The notes below the pieces were generated by a model that made no database searches, was not told the DNA's origin, and saw only the letters and a program-made list of their open reading frames with translations. A program made the translations under genes and the position numbers. 64,000 nt of DNA from Rhizobium bangladeshense (GTDB lineage: Bacteria > Pseudomonadota > Alphaproteobacteria > Rhizobiales > Rhizobiaceae), in contig NZ_CP071612.1 in assembly GCF_017357245.1 (NCBI RefSeq), positions 3,870,001-3,934,000 on the forward strand, in the 5' to 3' direction. This document shows positions 46,944 to 55,945 of this stretch, piece after piece (within the stretch, counting starts at the first letter, position 1; each line of letters begins with the position of its first letter).

Positions 46944-48026
46944 TCAGGCGGTTGCCGGACGGATCACCCGGCCGGCGGAATCGAACAGATGGCAGGCGGC
47001 GGGATCGGCCGTCAGCGACACGCGATCTCCCGGCCGCACCGCGATGTCGCCCTCGGCGCGCACGACGATCGGCTGCTGCTGCGAGCCGACGGTCATGTAC
47101 GTCTCGACGCCCAGGCGCTCGACGATGACGACCTCGGCAGAGAAATCGCCCTGCCCATTTGACGCGAGTTTCAGGTGTTCGGGGCGGATGCCGAGCTTGG
47201 CGTCACCCTGCGGCACAGAACCGTTCGCATCCAAGAGATCGATCGCGAGGCCGAGAGGGCTTTCCAGATGCACCTTGCCGGCATCCCGGCGTGTCGCCGT
47301 CATCGGCAGCACATTCATCTTCGGCGAACCGATGAAGGTCGCCACGAACTCGTTGTCCGGGTGATGATAGAGCTCCATCGGTGCGCCCTGCTGGGCAACG
47401 ACACCCTTGTTCAGCACGACGATACGGTCGGCCATCGTCATCGCCTCCACCTGGTCATGGGTGACATAGACGACGGTCGCCTTCAGCTCGCGGTGCAGGC
47501 GCTGCAGCTCGGCTCGCATCTGCACCCGGAGCGCCGAATCGAGGTTCGACAGCGGCTCGTCGAACAGGACCAGCGACGGCTTCTTGATGATGGCGCGGCC
47601 GATCGCCACGCGCTGGCGCTGGCCGCCGGAAAGGGCCGCGGGCTTGCGATTGAGGTAGTAGGTCAGCTGCAGGATCTCGGCGACAGCGTCCACCTGCCTG
47701 CGGATTTCTGATTCAGGCACCTTCTTCAAGCTGAGCGAGAAACCGATATTTTCGGCGACCGTCATATGCGGATAGAGCGCATAGGACTGGAACACCATGG
47801 CGATGCCGCGCTTGTCAGGCGGCACGTCGTTGATGCGCTTCCCGTTGAGGACAAGATCGCCTTCATCGATGCCTTCGAGGCCGGCTATCATGCGCAGAAG
47901 CGTCGACTTGCCGCATCCGGACGGGCCGACGAAAACGGCGAATTCCCCGTCTTCCACGGTGATGTCGACGCCCTTGATGACCTCCAGCGCGCCATAAAAC
48001 TTGCGAACGTTTCTAAGAGTGATCAT
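46944..48026 (-). CDS. Sugar ABC transporter ATPase (UgpC/MalK type)
   Basis: This 360-residue ATPase has Walker [10 protein letters not shown], signature [14 protein letters not shown], Walker [13 protein letters not shown] and a C-terminal TOBE domain. ATG 48026 (MITLRNVRKFYG) follows AAAGAGAAACGG. It is 19 bases after the permease gene and 21 before the ThuA-family gene. It energises the CUT1 importer encoded upstream. Confidence 0.91.
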   Translation of the reverse strand: MITLRNVRKFYGALEVIKGVDITVEDGEFAVFVGPSGCGKSTLLRMIAGLEGIDEGDLVLNGKRINDVPPDKRGIAMVFQSYALYPHMTVAENIGFSLSLKKVPESEIRRQVDAVAEILQLTYYLNRKPAALSGGQRQRVAIGRAIIKKPSLVLFDEPLSNLDSALRVQMRAELQRLHRELKATVVYVTHDQVEAMTMADRIVVLNKGVVAQQGAPMELYHHPDNEFVATFIGSPKMNVLPMTATRRDAGKVHLESPLGLAIDLLDANGSVPQGDAKLGIRPEHLKLASNGQGDFSAEVVIVERLGVETYMTVGSQQQPIVVRAEGDIAVRPGDRVSLTADPAACHLFDSAGRVIRPATA

Positions 48027-48045
48027 CCGTTTCTCTTTCTGAATC

Positions 48046-48957
48046 TCAGCCCTTAACGCCGCCCGAGAACGTCTGGACGAGGAAGCGGCGCGCAAAGCCG
48101 AAGGCTATGACGGCGGGCAGCAGGTAGATGAAGGCGAGCGCCGTCAGCAGGCCGTAGTCGATCTCGTTGATCCGCAGGAAGGCGCGGAACAGACCGAGCG
48201 GCAGCGTCTGCAACTCGGGCGATGACAGAAAGATCAGCGGTAAGAGAAAATCGCCCCAGGCCGACATGAAGGCGAACAGCCCGGCGGCCGCAAGCCCCGG
48301 CAAGGCCAGCGGGATGAGGACCCGACGGATGCGCTGGATCAGCGTGGCTCCGTCCATCAGCGCCGCCTCCTCGTAATCCCGCGGCAGCCCGTCAAAGAAG
48401 GTCTTCATGATCCACAGCGCCAGCGGCAATTGCATCGTCGCGAGCACCAGGATCAGCCCGAGATAACCGTCGATGAAGCCGGTCCAGCGCATGATGTCGC
48501 GCGCGTAACTGCCGAAAATCGGTCTCAGCACCGCTGCTTCAGCATTGTTCAGCGTCAGCAGAAACTTGTAGAGCGGCACGACGAGCGCCGTCGGCGGCAG
48601 AACACGGATGAGCAGGATCGCGTAAAGGAAGGGCAGCTTCCACCAGGCCTTGGTGCGCGAAAGGGCATAACCGCCGAGGCCGGCAAGCACCATGACGAGC
48701 AGCGTGGCGCTGCCGACCACCAAGAGCGAGTTGAACAGCCACTTCGCTCCGTCCTCCTTGGTGAAGACCCTTATATAGTTAGCCAAGGTCCACTGCTCCG
48801 GCCAATGCAAGAAGAGCTGCGCGTTGCCGTCGAGAGAAGCGAGCAGCACCCAGAAGAAGGGCACGGCACAGAAGATCGAGATCAGCGACAACGTCGCATA
48901 GGCGATGAGGTCGGAACGGCGCTTGTTTGCGGTCTCGCTCGGGGTAACGACGGCCAT
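48046..48957 (-). CDS. Sugar ABC transporter permease (MalG type)
   Basis: This 303-residue CUT1 permease has six hydrophobic helices and an EAA loop EEAALMDGATLIQRIRRVLI near residues 197-216. Its start is separated by one base from the previous permease stop. It pairs with the MalF-type permease to form the membrane channel of the ThuA-linked importer. Confidence 0.89.
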   Translation of the reverse strand: MAVVTPSETANKRRSDLIAYATLSLISIFCAVPFFWVLLASLDGNAQLFLHWPEQWTLANYIRVFTKEDGAKWLFNSLLVVGSATLLVMVLAGLGGYALSRTKAWWKLPFLYAILLIRVLPPTALVVPLYKFLLTLNNAEAAVLRPIFGSYARDIMRWTGFIDGYLGLILVLATMQLPLALWIMKTFFDGLPRDYEEAALMDGATLIQRIRRVLIPLALPGLAAAGLFAFMSAWGDFLLPLIFLSSPELQTLPLGLFRAFLRINEIDYGLLTALAFIYLLPAVIAFGFARRFLVQTFSGGVKG

Positions 48958-48958
48958 G

Positions 48959-49846
48959 TCAGACCTCCACCTTCATGGCCCGGACATAGGCGATGCCCAA
49001 TAGAAGTGAGATAACGAGCGCGACGACTGCGACGGCGGCGCCATATCCCAGCTGAAACGCCGTGAAGGACTGATTGTAGATATAGATGCTGATGACCTCC
49101 GTCGCCCCGCCAGGTCCGCCGCGCGTCAGCGCATAAACGAGCCCGAAGACTGCGATGGTCGAGACGGCCGAAATCAGCATGTAGAGCAGGATCGTCGGCA
49201 TCATCAGCGGCAGCGTGATGCGGCGAAACATCTGCGAAGGCGTCGCCCCATCCATCCGCGCCGCCTCATAGATCTCCGCGGGAATGGTGCTGAGGCCGGC
49301 CGTCAGCAGGATCATCGCGGTGGCGATGCCGCGCCAGGTGTTGACGATGACGATCATCGACAGCGGAAAGACCTGCAGCCAGTCGGCCGGTGTAACACCA
49401 AAGAAGCTGACGATGCGGCTGAGCGTGGCATTGTCGCCGCCCGCCAGCATCGAGATCCACATGAAACCAGCCACGACTTCCGGGGCGGCATTCGGCAGCA
49501 GGATGATTGACGAGAAGATCCGCCGGAAGCGGATCGGCCGGCGCAGCGCGATTGCCGAGATGAGCCCAAGCACGAACTGGCCGACCACTGCGGAACCGAG
49601 GACGAAGACGAAGGTGACGAACAGGGCGTTCCAGAACTTCGCGTCGTTGAACAGCCGCGTATAATTCCGCAGCCCGACGAAGCGGGGTCGAAGCGCCGCC
49701 GCCCCCGTCAACGCCTCGTTGGTAAAGCTCAGATATATGGAATAGACCGCCGGGTAGATAACGAAGGCAAAAAGCAGAACGAGCGAGGGCAGCAGGATCA
49801 GCAGCCATTGCCGCTCGGCCCGCTTTTCATGAGAGTTTCGGACCAT
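48959..49846 (-). CDS. Sugar ABC transporter permease (MalF type)
   Basis: This is a 295-residue CUT1 permease with a basic N terminus (MVRNSHEKRAERQ), six membrane segments and an EAA loop [20 protein letters not shown] near residues 194-213. It follows the binding-protein gene by 97 bases. The substrate is presumably a disaccharide or glycoside, judged from the adjoining ThuA, oxidoreductase and GH2 genes. Confidence 0.89.
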   Translation of the reverse strand: MVRNSHEKRAERQWLLILLPSLVLLFAFVIYPAVYSIYLSFTNEALTGAAALRPRFVGLRNYTRLFNDAKFWNALFVTFVFVLGSAVVGQFVLGLISAIALRRPIRFRRIFSSIILLPNAAPEVVAGFMWISMLAGGDNATLSRIVSFFGVTPADWLQVFPLSMIVIVNTWRGIATAMILLTAGLSTIPAEIYEAARMDGATPSQMFRRITLPLMMPTILLYMLISAVSTIAVFGLVYALTRGGPGGATEVISIYIYNQSFTAFQLGYGAAVAVVALVISLLLGIAYVRAMKVEV

Positions 49847-49943
49847 GGAAGCTCACACCTGTCGAATGAACCGGCTTTTCGAGTAAACACGGGAAGACGC
49901 GGCGACGGCGCCGCGTCCCGTCCTGAGGAAGAAGGCAGACGCT

Positions 49944-51236
49944 TTACTTGACCACGTCGTCGCCGAGCGTCTCCTTGACGTAGTCGACGAGGATCTTCTG
50001 TGCGCCGGCGGCATCGGTTTCCTTGCGCAGCAGCGCTTCGGTGGCCCGAGCGACACCTTCCGAGACCGTGCCAAAGCCGGAGGCCTGCTTCAGGAACACG
50101 CCATTTTCCGCCGCAGCATGGATCGGAACCAGTTCCGTCAACTTCTGGAAGTCGGCATTGTCAGCCGCATCCTTGCTGGCCGGGATATTGCCGATGCGCG
50201 CCGCATAGGAGACCTGCGTCTCGATGGACCCGATCTCCATCAGCGCCTTGATCGCGAGCTCCGTATTGGCCGATTTCGAATTGACCGCCCACGGCGCGGC
50301 AAGGTTGGCGAGAACATACTGGCCGCCGCTCTGACCCGGAACCGTCCAGGTGCCCACCACCTTCGTCACGTCAGGAATCGGATTCTTGCTCTCGCGGCCC
50401 CAGTCGAAAATATAGCACCACGAGCCGCAGGTAGTCGCAGCAAGCTTGCCGGCCGGGAACATCTGATATTTCGGCACAACCCAGGGCTCTGGCCCGAGCA
50501 GCGGCTGCGTCGGCATCAGATCCTTGTCGATCAGTTCCTTGTAGACGCCGAAGACATCCTTGATGCCCTCGCCGTTGAGGTCGAGCTTGCCTTCGGCATC
50601 GACGAGCTGCGGCGTTTTGGAGCCGACAAGCAGGTGCTGGAAGCCTTCGTCGAAGGCACCGCTTCCCCAGGAGACGCCGGCCGGGAAGAGCAGCCCGTAG
50701 GCCCCTGTCTTCTGCTTGATTTCGGCCGCCCGGTCGAGAAGCTCCCGCCAGGTCTTCGGCTGCTCAGTGGAGATGCCGGCCTTTTCGAGAACGTCCTTGC
50801 GGTAGTAGATTTCCTGGATACCGAGCATGAACGGCATTACATAGGTTTCGCCATCGGGGCTAACGGCAAGCTCCTTGGCGACGTCATAGAGGTTGGCGTA
50901 GCCGTCCCAGGCCTTGAACTCCTTGCTGACAGGCGCGAGGTAGCCGGCTTCCACCATGTCGGCGACGGCAGCCGTCGTCGGAATGGAGAACAGGTCTGGC
51001 GCGTTGCCGGCGCCGAGCTCCGTCAGGAGTTTGGTCAAGTAGTCCTTGTCGGGCGCCGGATATTCGACGACCTCGATTGTAACGCCGTATTTCTTTTCGA
51101 TCCGTTCCACCGTCGACTTCATCGCGTCGATGCCGGCCTGGCCGTGATTTGCAATTCGGATTGTTTCAGCCTGCGCCAGCGTCGAAACCGCGCTCAGCAG
51201 GATGGCCCACAGGCCACCAAGAACCGTCTTCTTCAA
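49944..51236 (-). CDS. Sugar ABC transporter substrate-binding protein
   Basis: This 430-residue periplasmic family-1 solute-binding protein has a Sec signal MKKTVLGGLWAILLSAVSTL ending near AQAE. The start is read as TTG 51236, since GAGGGAGGA lies directly upstream at good spacing; no ATG gives a signal peptide. It is the first gene of the importer-ThuA operon. It is not obviously a trehalose or maltose protein by motif, so the ligand stays open. Confidence 0.87.
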   Translation of the reverse strand: MKKTVLGGLWAILLSAVSTLAQAETIRIANHGQAGIDAMKSTVERIEKKYGVTIEVVEYPAPDKDYLTKLLTELGAGNAPDLFSIPTTAAVADMVEAGYLAPVSKEFKAWDGYANLYDVAKELAVSPDGETYVMPFMLGIQEIYYRKDVLEKAGISTEQPKTWRELLDRAAEIKQKTGAYGLLFPAGVSWGSGAFDEGFQHLLVGSKTPQLVDAEGKLDLNGEGIKDVFGVYKELIDKDLMPTQPLLGPEPWVVPKYQMFPAGKLAATTCGSWCYIFDWGRESKNPIPDVTKVVGTWTVPGQSGGQYVLANLAAPWAVNSKSANTELAIKALMEIGSIETQVSYAARIGNIPASKDAADNADFQKLTELVPIHAAAENGVFLKQASGFGTVSEGVARATEALLRKETDAAGAQKILVDYVKETLGDDVVK

Positions 51237-51404
51237 CGAAATCCTCCCTCTTTTAGAGCCACGGCGCCCTCCAGCACCGCCGCAAAAATGTACACGTATT
51301 CCATCGTCTGACAAGAACCTTTTCTAAAGGGATTGTCATCCGAGAATTAACCTATTGATTTTGCCTACTGTATTTATAACTTGCCAGCTCCAGCTCCTCT
51401 GTGT

Positions 51405-51420
51405 AATCGTGTGCACAATT
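51405..51420. promoter_or_regulatory. Operator-like imperfect palindrome between the importer operon and the Gfo/Idh gene
   Basis: AATCGTGTGCACAATT (51405-51420) is palindromic at 12 of 16 positions, with AAT-GTG/CAC-ATT arms, 19 bases before the oxidoreductase start in the 202-bp divergent gap. It may be bound by the LacI protein encoded downstream. Confidence 0.35.
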
Positions 51421-51438
51421 CACCAGAGGAGGATTTTC

Positions 51439-52443
51439 ATGCCTGGAAAATTGCGCCTCGGCGTCATCGGCGCCGGCTTGAAGGCAGCGGAATATGCCGC
51501 GAGCTGGACTGCGATGCCGGAGATCGAATTCGCAGCACTGGCAGACACCATGGCCGCCTCGCGCCAACGCCTGATTGATGTCTGCCTCGCTGCCGGTGCG
51601 TCCGAACCGAAAAGCTTCGAGGACTATCGAAAGATGCTCGCCGAAATGAAGGGCACGCTCGATATCGTCTATGTCTCCACGCCGCACGCCTTCCACGCCG
51701 AGCAGGCGATCGCCGTCGCCGAGGCCGGCCTCGACCTCTTCCTGGAAAAACCGATGGTCACGACGGTCGCCGAGGCGGAGCGGCTGATCGCCGAGCAGAA
51801 GAAGAGCGGCGTCACCATCGTCACCGCCTTCCAGGGCGGCCTGTCGCCGCTGGTGCTCGACACCCGCCGGCGGGCGCTTTCCGGCGAATTCGGCGAGCTG
51901 ATTGCCATTTCGGGCATGATCTGGGAAAGCTGGTCGTCGAATTACGACGGCCACTGGAAACAGCAGCCGGAGATATCAGGCGGCGGCTTCATGTTCGATA
52001 CCGGGGCCCACATGATGAACACGGTCTGCCTGCTCGCCAACTCCGATTTCGACAGCATTTCCGCCTACATGAACAACCACGGCAAAAAGGTCGACATCGC
52101 CACCGCCGTCTCCGCGCGGCTGAAGAACGGCGCGCTGGCGACGCTGACGGCAGCCGGCGAAGGACCACCCGGCTGCGCCTCCTACATCACCTTCTTCTAT
52201 TCGAAGGCGATCGTACGCATCGACGCCTGGGGCGGCTGGCGCGAGATCATCGATGGGCGCGGCGCGGGCACGCGCGAGGAGGCTGAGATTCTCGGCAATC
52301 CCATGAAAAATTTCCTCGCCATTCGCGAGGGGAAAATCGAAAACTCTGGCTCCGTTGAAATGGGCCTCAGATTCGCTAGGCTGTGGGATGCAATCAAGGA
52401 ATCGGCGGCGGCCGGCGGCGCGTCCGTCAGGATCACCGCCTGA
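51439..52443 (+). CDS. Gfo/Idh/MocA-family oxidoreductase
   Basis: This 334-residue NAD(P)-dependent sugar oxidoreductase has an N-terminal Rossmann motif GVIGAGLKAAEYAASW. The family's catalytic EKPM (LFLEKPMVTT) lies near residues 98-101, with a histidine in FDTGAHMMNTVCLL. GAGGAGG precedes ATG 51439. It could fill the ThuB role, oxidising a glycoside at C3, for the ThuA-family gene in the divergent operon (inference). It is followed after nine bases by a LacI gene and then the GH2 gene. Confidence 0.89.
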   Translation: MPGKLRLGVIGAGLKAAEYAASWTAMPEIEFAALADTMAASRQRLIDVCLAAGASEPKSFEDYRKMLAEMKGTLDIVYVSTPHAFHAEQAIAVAEAGLDLFLEKPMVTTVAEAERLIAEQKKSGVTIVTAFQGGLSPLVLDTRRRALSGEFGELIAISGMIWESWSSNYDGHWKQQPEISGGGFMFDTGAHMMNTVCLLANSDFDSISAYMNNHGKKVDIATAVSARLKNGALATLTAAGEGPPGCASYITFFYSKAIVRIDAWGGWREIIDGRGAGTREEAEILGNPMKNFLAIREGKIENSGSVEMGLRFARLWDAIKESAAAGGASVRITA

Positions 52444-52452
52444 CAGGCGAAG

Positions 52453-53451
52453 ATGAGCGGAACGAACAAACGGCGGATTACCTCGAAAGAGCTGGCGAAA
52501 CTCGCCGGCGTCTCCTCCGCCACCATCTCCCGTGCCTTCTCGCCGGATTCGCGCATCGGCCGCGCGACGCGCGACCGCATTCTCGCCGTCGCCCGTGAAT
52601 ATGGCTATCAGCCCAACGCCATCGCCCGTTCGCTGAACAATCAGCGATCGCGTCTCGTCGCCCTTGTCGTCAACGCCATCGGCAACCCCTGCGAGGCCGA
52701 GGAGCAGCAGCTTCTTGTCCACCGCTTACAGGCGCGGCAGCTGCTGCCTATCATCCTCTGCTGCGCCGACCATTCCGACCGGCTGCAGCTGATGCGGCTT
52801 GCCTCTACCTATCAGGTCGATCACGTCGTCATCTTCTCCGACATGGTGTCGATGCAGGATGCCGTCGATATTTTCCACACGACGAAACCGATCATCGTCT
52901 CCTTCGAGCCGCTCGAAAACGAAAACGTCTCCAGCATACGCATCGACGGCTCCAAGGCCGCCGACGAAATCATCGACAAGATCGTCCGGGACGGCAAGAA
53001 GCGCTTCGCCTATCTCTCCGGCACCAATTCGAGCTGGATCGACAAGCTGAGGCGCGGATGGTTCGCCGAGGCGCTCGCCAAACGCGGCCTTACCTTCGAA
53101 GCGCAGGCCGTCGGCGATTATTCCTATGATTCCGGCTTCAAGGAAGCCGTGCTCCTGATGCACCGAGACAAGGTCGGCGCCATCATCTGCGGCAACGACG
53201 TCATGGCGATCGGCGCGCGCGATGCCGCGCGCCGCGTGCTTGGCAAAAGCACGCCTGATGATATCGCCATCGTTGGCCAGGATGGCATCGCCATGGCCGC
53301 CTGGGATTGCAACGACCTCACGACGCTGAGCCTCGACCATGTGGCCTTCATCGACGCGGTCGTCGAACTGATCGAACGCCACGACGCCGGGATCGACGGC
53401 CCGCACAGTATCACGCTCACCTGCACCCCCCGCTGGGGCTCGACTGCCTGA
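52453..53451 (+). CDS. LacI-family transcriptional regulator
   Basis: This 332-residue regulator has a LacI helix-turn-helix (TSKELAKLAGVSSATISRAF) and hinge region ending near NNQRSRLVALV, then a sugar-binding effector domain. It starts nine bases after the oxidoreductase, so it is cotranscribed with it. It probably represses this operon and the divergent importer operon. The effector is unknown. Confidence 0.9.
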   Translation: MSGTNKRRITSKELAKLAGVSSATISRAFSPDSRIGRATRDRILAVAREYGYQPNAIARSLNNQRSRLVALVVNAIGNPCEAEEQQLLVHRLQARQLLPIILCCADHSDRLQLMRLASTYQVDHVVIFSDMVSMQDAVDIFHTTKPIIVSFEPLENENVSSIRIDGSKAADEIIDKIVRDGKKRFAYLSGTNSSWIDKLRRGWFAEALAKRGLTFEAQAVGDYSYDSGFKEAVLLMHRDKVGAIICGNDVMAIGARDAARRVLGKSTPDDIAIVGQDGIAMAAWDCNDLTTLSLDHVAFIDAVVELIERHDAGIDGPHSITLTCTPRWGSTA

Positions 53452-53585
53452 TGCATGCCATCAGGACGTGTGAGGCGGTTCCGGATGACGGCATCACCGA
53501 AAAAAGCTAAAGCGCATCGCATGAATAGATTCGACGTGAAGCGCCTGAACGGCTCTCGCCTTATTGCATCAAGGAGGAATATCCG

Positions 53586-53651
53586 ATGACCCGATTCTCA
53601 CGCGCGGAAGGGTGCTGCACAGCTCCTGATGCCACGACCGGGAGAGCCTGA
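53586..53651 (+). CDS. Candidate 21-residue leader ORF before the GH2 gene
   Basis: ATG 53586 follows AAGGAGGAATATCCG, a far stronger ribosome site than that of the GH2 gene. It reads 21 codons, including a Cys-Cys pair in EGCCTAPD, to a TGA ending one base before the GH2 ATG. It may be a translated leader that couples ribosomes to the glycosidase, or the relic of a shifted start. No family is recognised. Confidence 0.4.
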   Translation: MTRFSRAEGCCTAPDATTGRA

Positions 53652-53652
53652 T

Positions 53653-55899
53653 ATGCGTTCCGTCGTTTCCTTCAATGAAGGCTGGAGTTTCCACGAGGGC
53701 TTCGGTCAACGCCTGCTCGAAAGCTTCGATGGCGCCAAGTCGATCAGCCTGCCTCACACCGCCGTCGAGCTGCCCTTCAACTATTTTGACGAGAAGAGCT
53801 ATCAGCGCGCCTTCACCTATCAGAAGGTACTGCGCTGGCTGCCGGAATTCGAGGGCCGCGAGGTCTCGCTGGTCTTCGACGCCGCCATGGCCGACAGCGT
53901 CGTCTATCTGAATGGCGAGGAGATCGTCGCCCACAAGGATGGCTACACGCCCTTTGAAGCTCGCCTCACCGGCAAGCTCCTCAGGGGCGAAAACCTCGTC
54001 ACCGTCAAGATCGATGGCAGCGAGAACCCTGACATTCCGCCTTTCGGCGGCCGCATCGATTATTTGACTTATGCCGGCATCTACCGCGACGTCTGGCTGA
54101 AAGTCACTGACCCGGTTTCGATCCGCAATCTGAAGATCGAAACCACAGACGTTCTCGCTTCGGAGAAATCGGCAACGATCCGCGTCGATATCGCCAACCC
54201 CGAGCGTCGCAGCTTCTCGGCGACGGTTACTGCTGCGCTGAAACAGGCGGACGGCACGGTGATCGCCACCGCGGCCACCGAAACGATCGGCGACCGCACG
54301 ACGCTTTCCTTCGGCGGTCTTGCCGGCATCGCGCTCTGGGACATCACCGATCCCACTCTCTACGAAGTCACCGTCGAACTCAGGACGGAGCACGGCTCCG
54401 ACCGTCTCTCCACCCGCTTCGGCTTCCGCACTGCCGAATTCACCCCGGAAGGCTTCCTCTTGAACGGCAAGCCGCTGAAGCTGCGCGGCCTTAACCGCCA
54501 CCAGGCCTTCCCCTATGTCGGTTATGCCGCCGGCCGGTCCGCCCAGGAGCGGGACGCCGACATCATGAAGAACGTCCTGAAGTGCAATATCGTCCGCACC
54601 TCGCACTATCCGCAGTCGAAGTGGTTCCTCGACCGCTGCGACGCGATCGGCCTGCTCGTCTTCGAAGAAATTCCCGGCTGGCAGCATATCGGCGATGCCG
54701 ACTGGCAAAAGGAATCGATTGAAAATGTCCGCCGCATGATCGAGCGCGACTGGAACCATCCCTCGATTGTCATCTGGGGCGTGCGGATCAACGAGTCGCA
54801 GGATAATCATGATTTTTATGTCGAGACCAACCGGCTCGCCCGTGAGCTCGACAGCACCCGCCAGACCGGCGGCGTGCGTTATCTCACCGAGAGCGAGCTG
54901 CTCGAGGACGTCTATACGATGAACGACTTCATCCTCGGCAACGAGGAACTGCCGGGGGCCAACCGGCCGCGCACCGTGTTACGTGGCCAGCAGGAAAATA
55001 CCGGCCTGTCGCATAAGGTGCCGTACCTCATCACCGAGTTCAACGGTCACATGCATCCGACGAAGATTTATGACCAGGAACAGCGCCAGGCCGAACATGT
55101 GCGCCGTCATCTGGAAGTGCTGAATGCCGCCTATGGCGATCCGGATATCTCGGGCGCCATTGGCTGGTGCATGTTCGATTACAACACCCACAAGGATTTC
55201 GGCTCCGGCGACCGCATCTGTTATCACGGCGTCATGGACATGTTCCGCGAGCCGAAATTTGCAGCCTATGCCTATATCAGCCAGTGCGATCCTTCCGAGG
55301 AGATCGTCATGAAGCCGGTGACCTTCTGGGCGCGCGGCGAGCGCAATATCGGCGGCGTGCTGCCGCTGATCATCCTGACCAATTGCGACGAGGTGGAGCT
55401 GCAATATGGCGCGCTCAGCAAACGCATCGGCCCCGATCGCGAGAATTACCCGCATCTTCCGCATCCACCTGTTGTGCTCGACCATCGTCACTTCACCGCC
55501 GACGAGCTCGGCACCTGGGGTCTCGAATGGATCGACGGCACCTTCACCGGCTATATCGTCGGCGAACCGGTGGTCAGCCTGAAGCTGGCAGCCGATCCCT
55601 TGCCAACGACGTTGGAAATGATTGCCGACAGTTCGACGTTGAAGGCGCGTGAACGCGACAGCACCCGCGTCATCATTCGTGCCCTCGATCAGTGCGGTCA
55701 GCGCCTGCCTTTCATGAATGACAGCATTTCGCTGAGGGTGCATGGGCCTGCAAGGATCGTCGGTCCGGCCAATGTGCCGCTGCAGGGCGGCACTGCAGGC
55801 TTCTGGCTGGAGGCGACGGGCCTGATCGGCGAGATCACCGTGGAAGCGGTTTCTTCCCGCTTCGCGCCGGTGACCCTCGCCGTGACTGCCACCGCCTGA
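53653..55899 (+). CDS. GH2-family glycoside hydrolase (beta-galactosidase/beta-glucuronidase type)
   Basis: This 748-residue enzyme has the GH2 layout: a sugar-binding jelly roll (residues about 1-155), an immunoglobulin-like domain (to about 265) and a TIM barrel. The acid/base Glu lies in WGVRINESQ and the nucleophile Glu in LITEFNGHMHP. Long C-terminal beta domains follow. No signal peptide is seen, so it acts on imported substrate. Neighbouring CUT1 importers and LacI genes fit a beta-galactoside or related glycoside; exact specificity is uncertain. Confidence 0.88.
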   Translation: MRSVVSFNEGWSFHEGFGQRLLESFDGAKSISLPHTAVELPFNYFDEKSYQRAFTYQKVLRWLPEFEGREVSLVFDAAMADSVVYLNGEEIVAHKDGYTPFEARLTGKLLRGENLVTVKIDGSENPDIPPFGGRIDYLTYAGIYRDVWLKVTDPVSIRNLKIETTDVLASEKSATIRVDIANPERRSFSATVTAALKQADGTVIATAATETIGDRTTLSFGGLAGIALWDITDPTLYEVTVELRTEHGSDRLSTRFGFRTAEFTPEGFLLNGKPLKLRGLNRHQAFPYVGYAAGRSAQERDADIMKNVLKCNIVRTSHYPQSKWFLDRCDAIGLLVFEEIPGWQHIGDADWQKESIENVRRMIERDWNHPSIVIWGVRINESQDNHDFYVETNRLARELDSTRQTGGVRYLTESELLEDVYTMNDFILGNEELPGANRPRTVLRGQQENTGLSHKVPYLITEFNGHMHPTKIYDQEQRQAEHVRRHLEVLNAAYGDPDISGAIGWCMFDYNTHKDFGSGDRICYHGVMDMFREPKFAAYAYISQCDPSEEIVMKPVTFWARGERNIGGVLPLIILTNCDEVELQYGALSKRIGPDRENYPHLPHPPVVLDHRHFTADELGTWGLEWIDGTFTGYIVGEPVVSLKLAADPLPTTLEMIADSSTLKARERDSTRVIIRALDQCGQRLPFMNDSISLRVHGPARIVGPANVPLQGGTAGFWLEATGLIGEITVEAVSSRFAPVTLAVTATA

Positions 55900-55945
55900 C
55901 GCGCAGGCGTCCTGACGCGTCTTTTCAGAGGTTCCGCGGGTGGCG

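Noticed and set aside
53505..53560. AAAGCGCATCGC...GAAGCGC sequence before the GH2 gene, resembling common rhizobial intergenic repeats
   Set aside because: Only a partial inverted arrangement is visible and no second copy was found in the window, so I could not support calling it a repeat element.
55900..55945. GGCGTCCTGACGCGTCTTTTC as a possible terminator after the GH2 gene
   Set aside because: The stem is about five bases with a two-base loop, too tight for a convincing hairpin.
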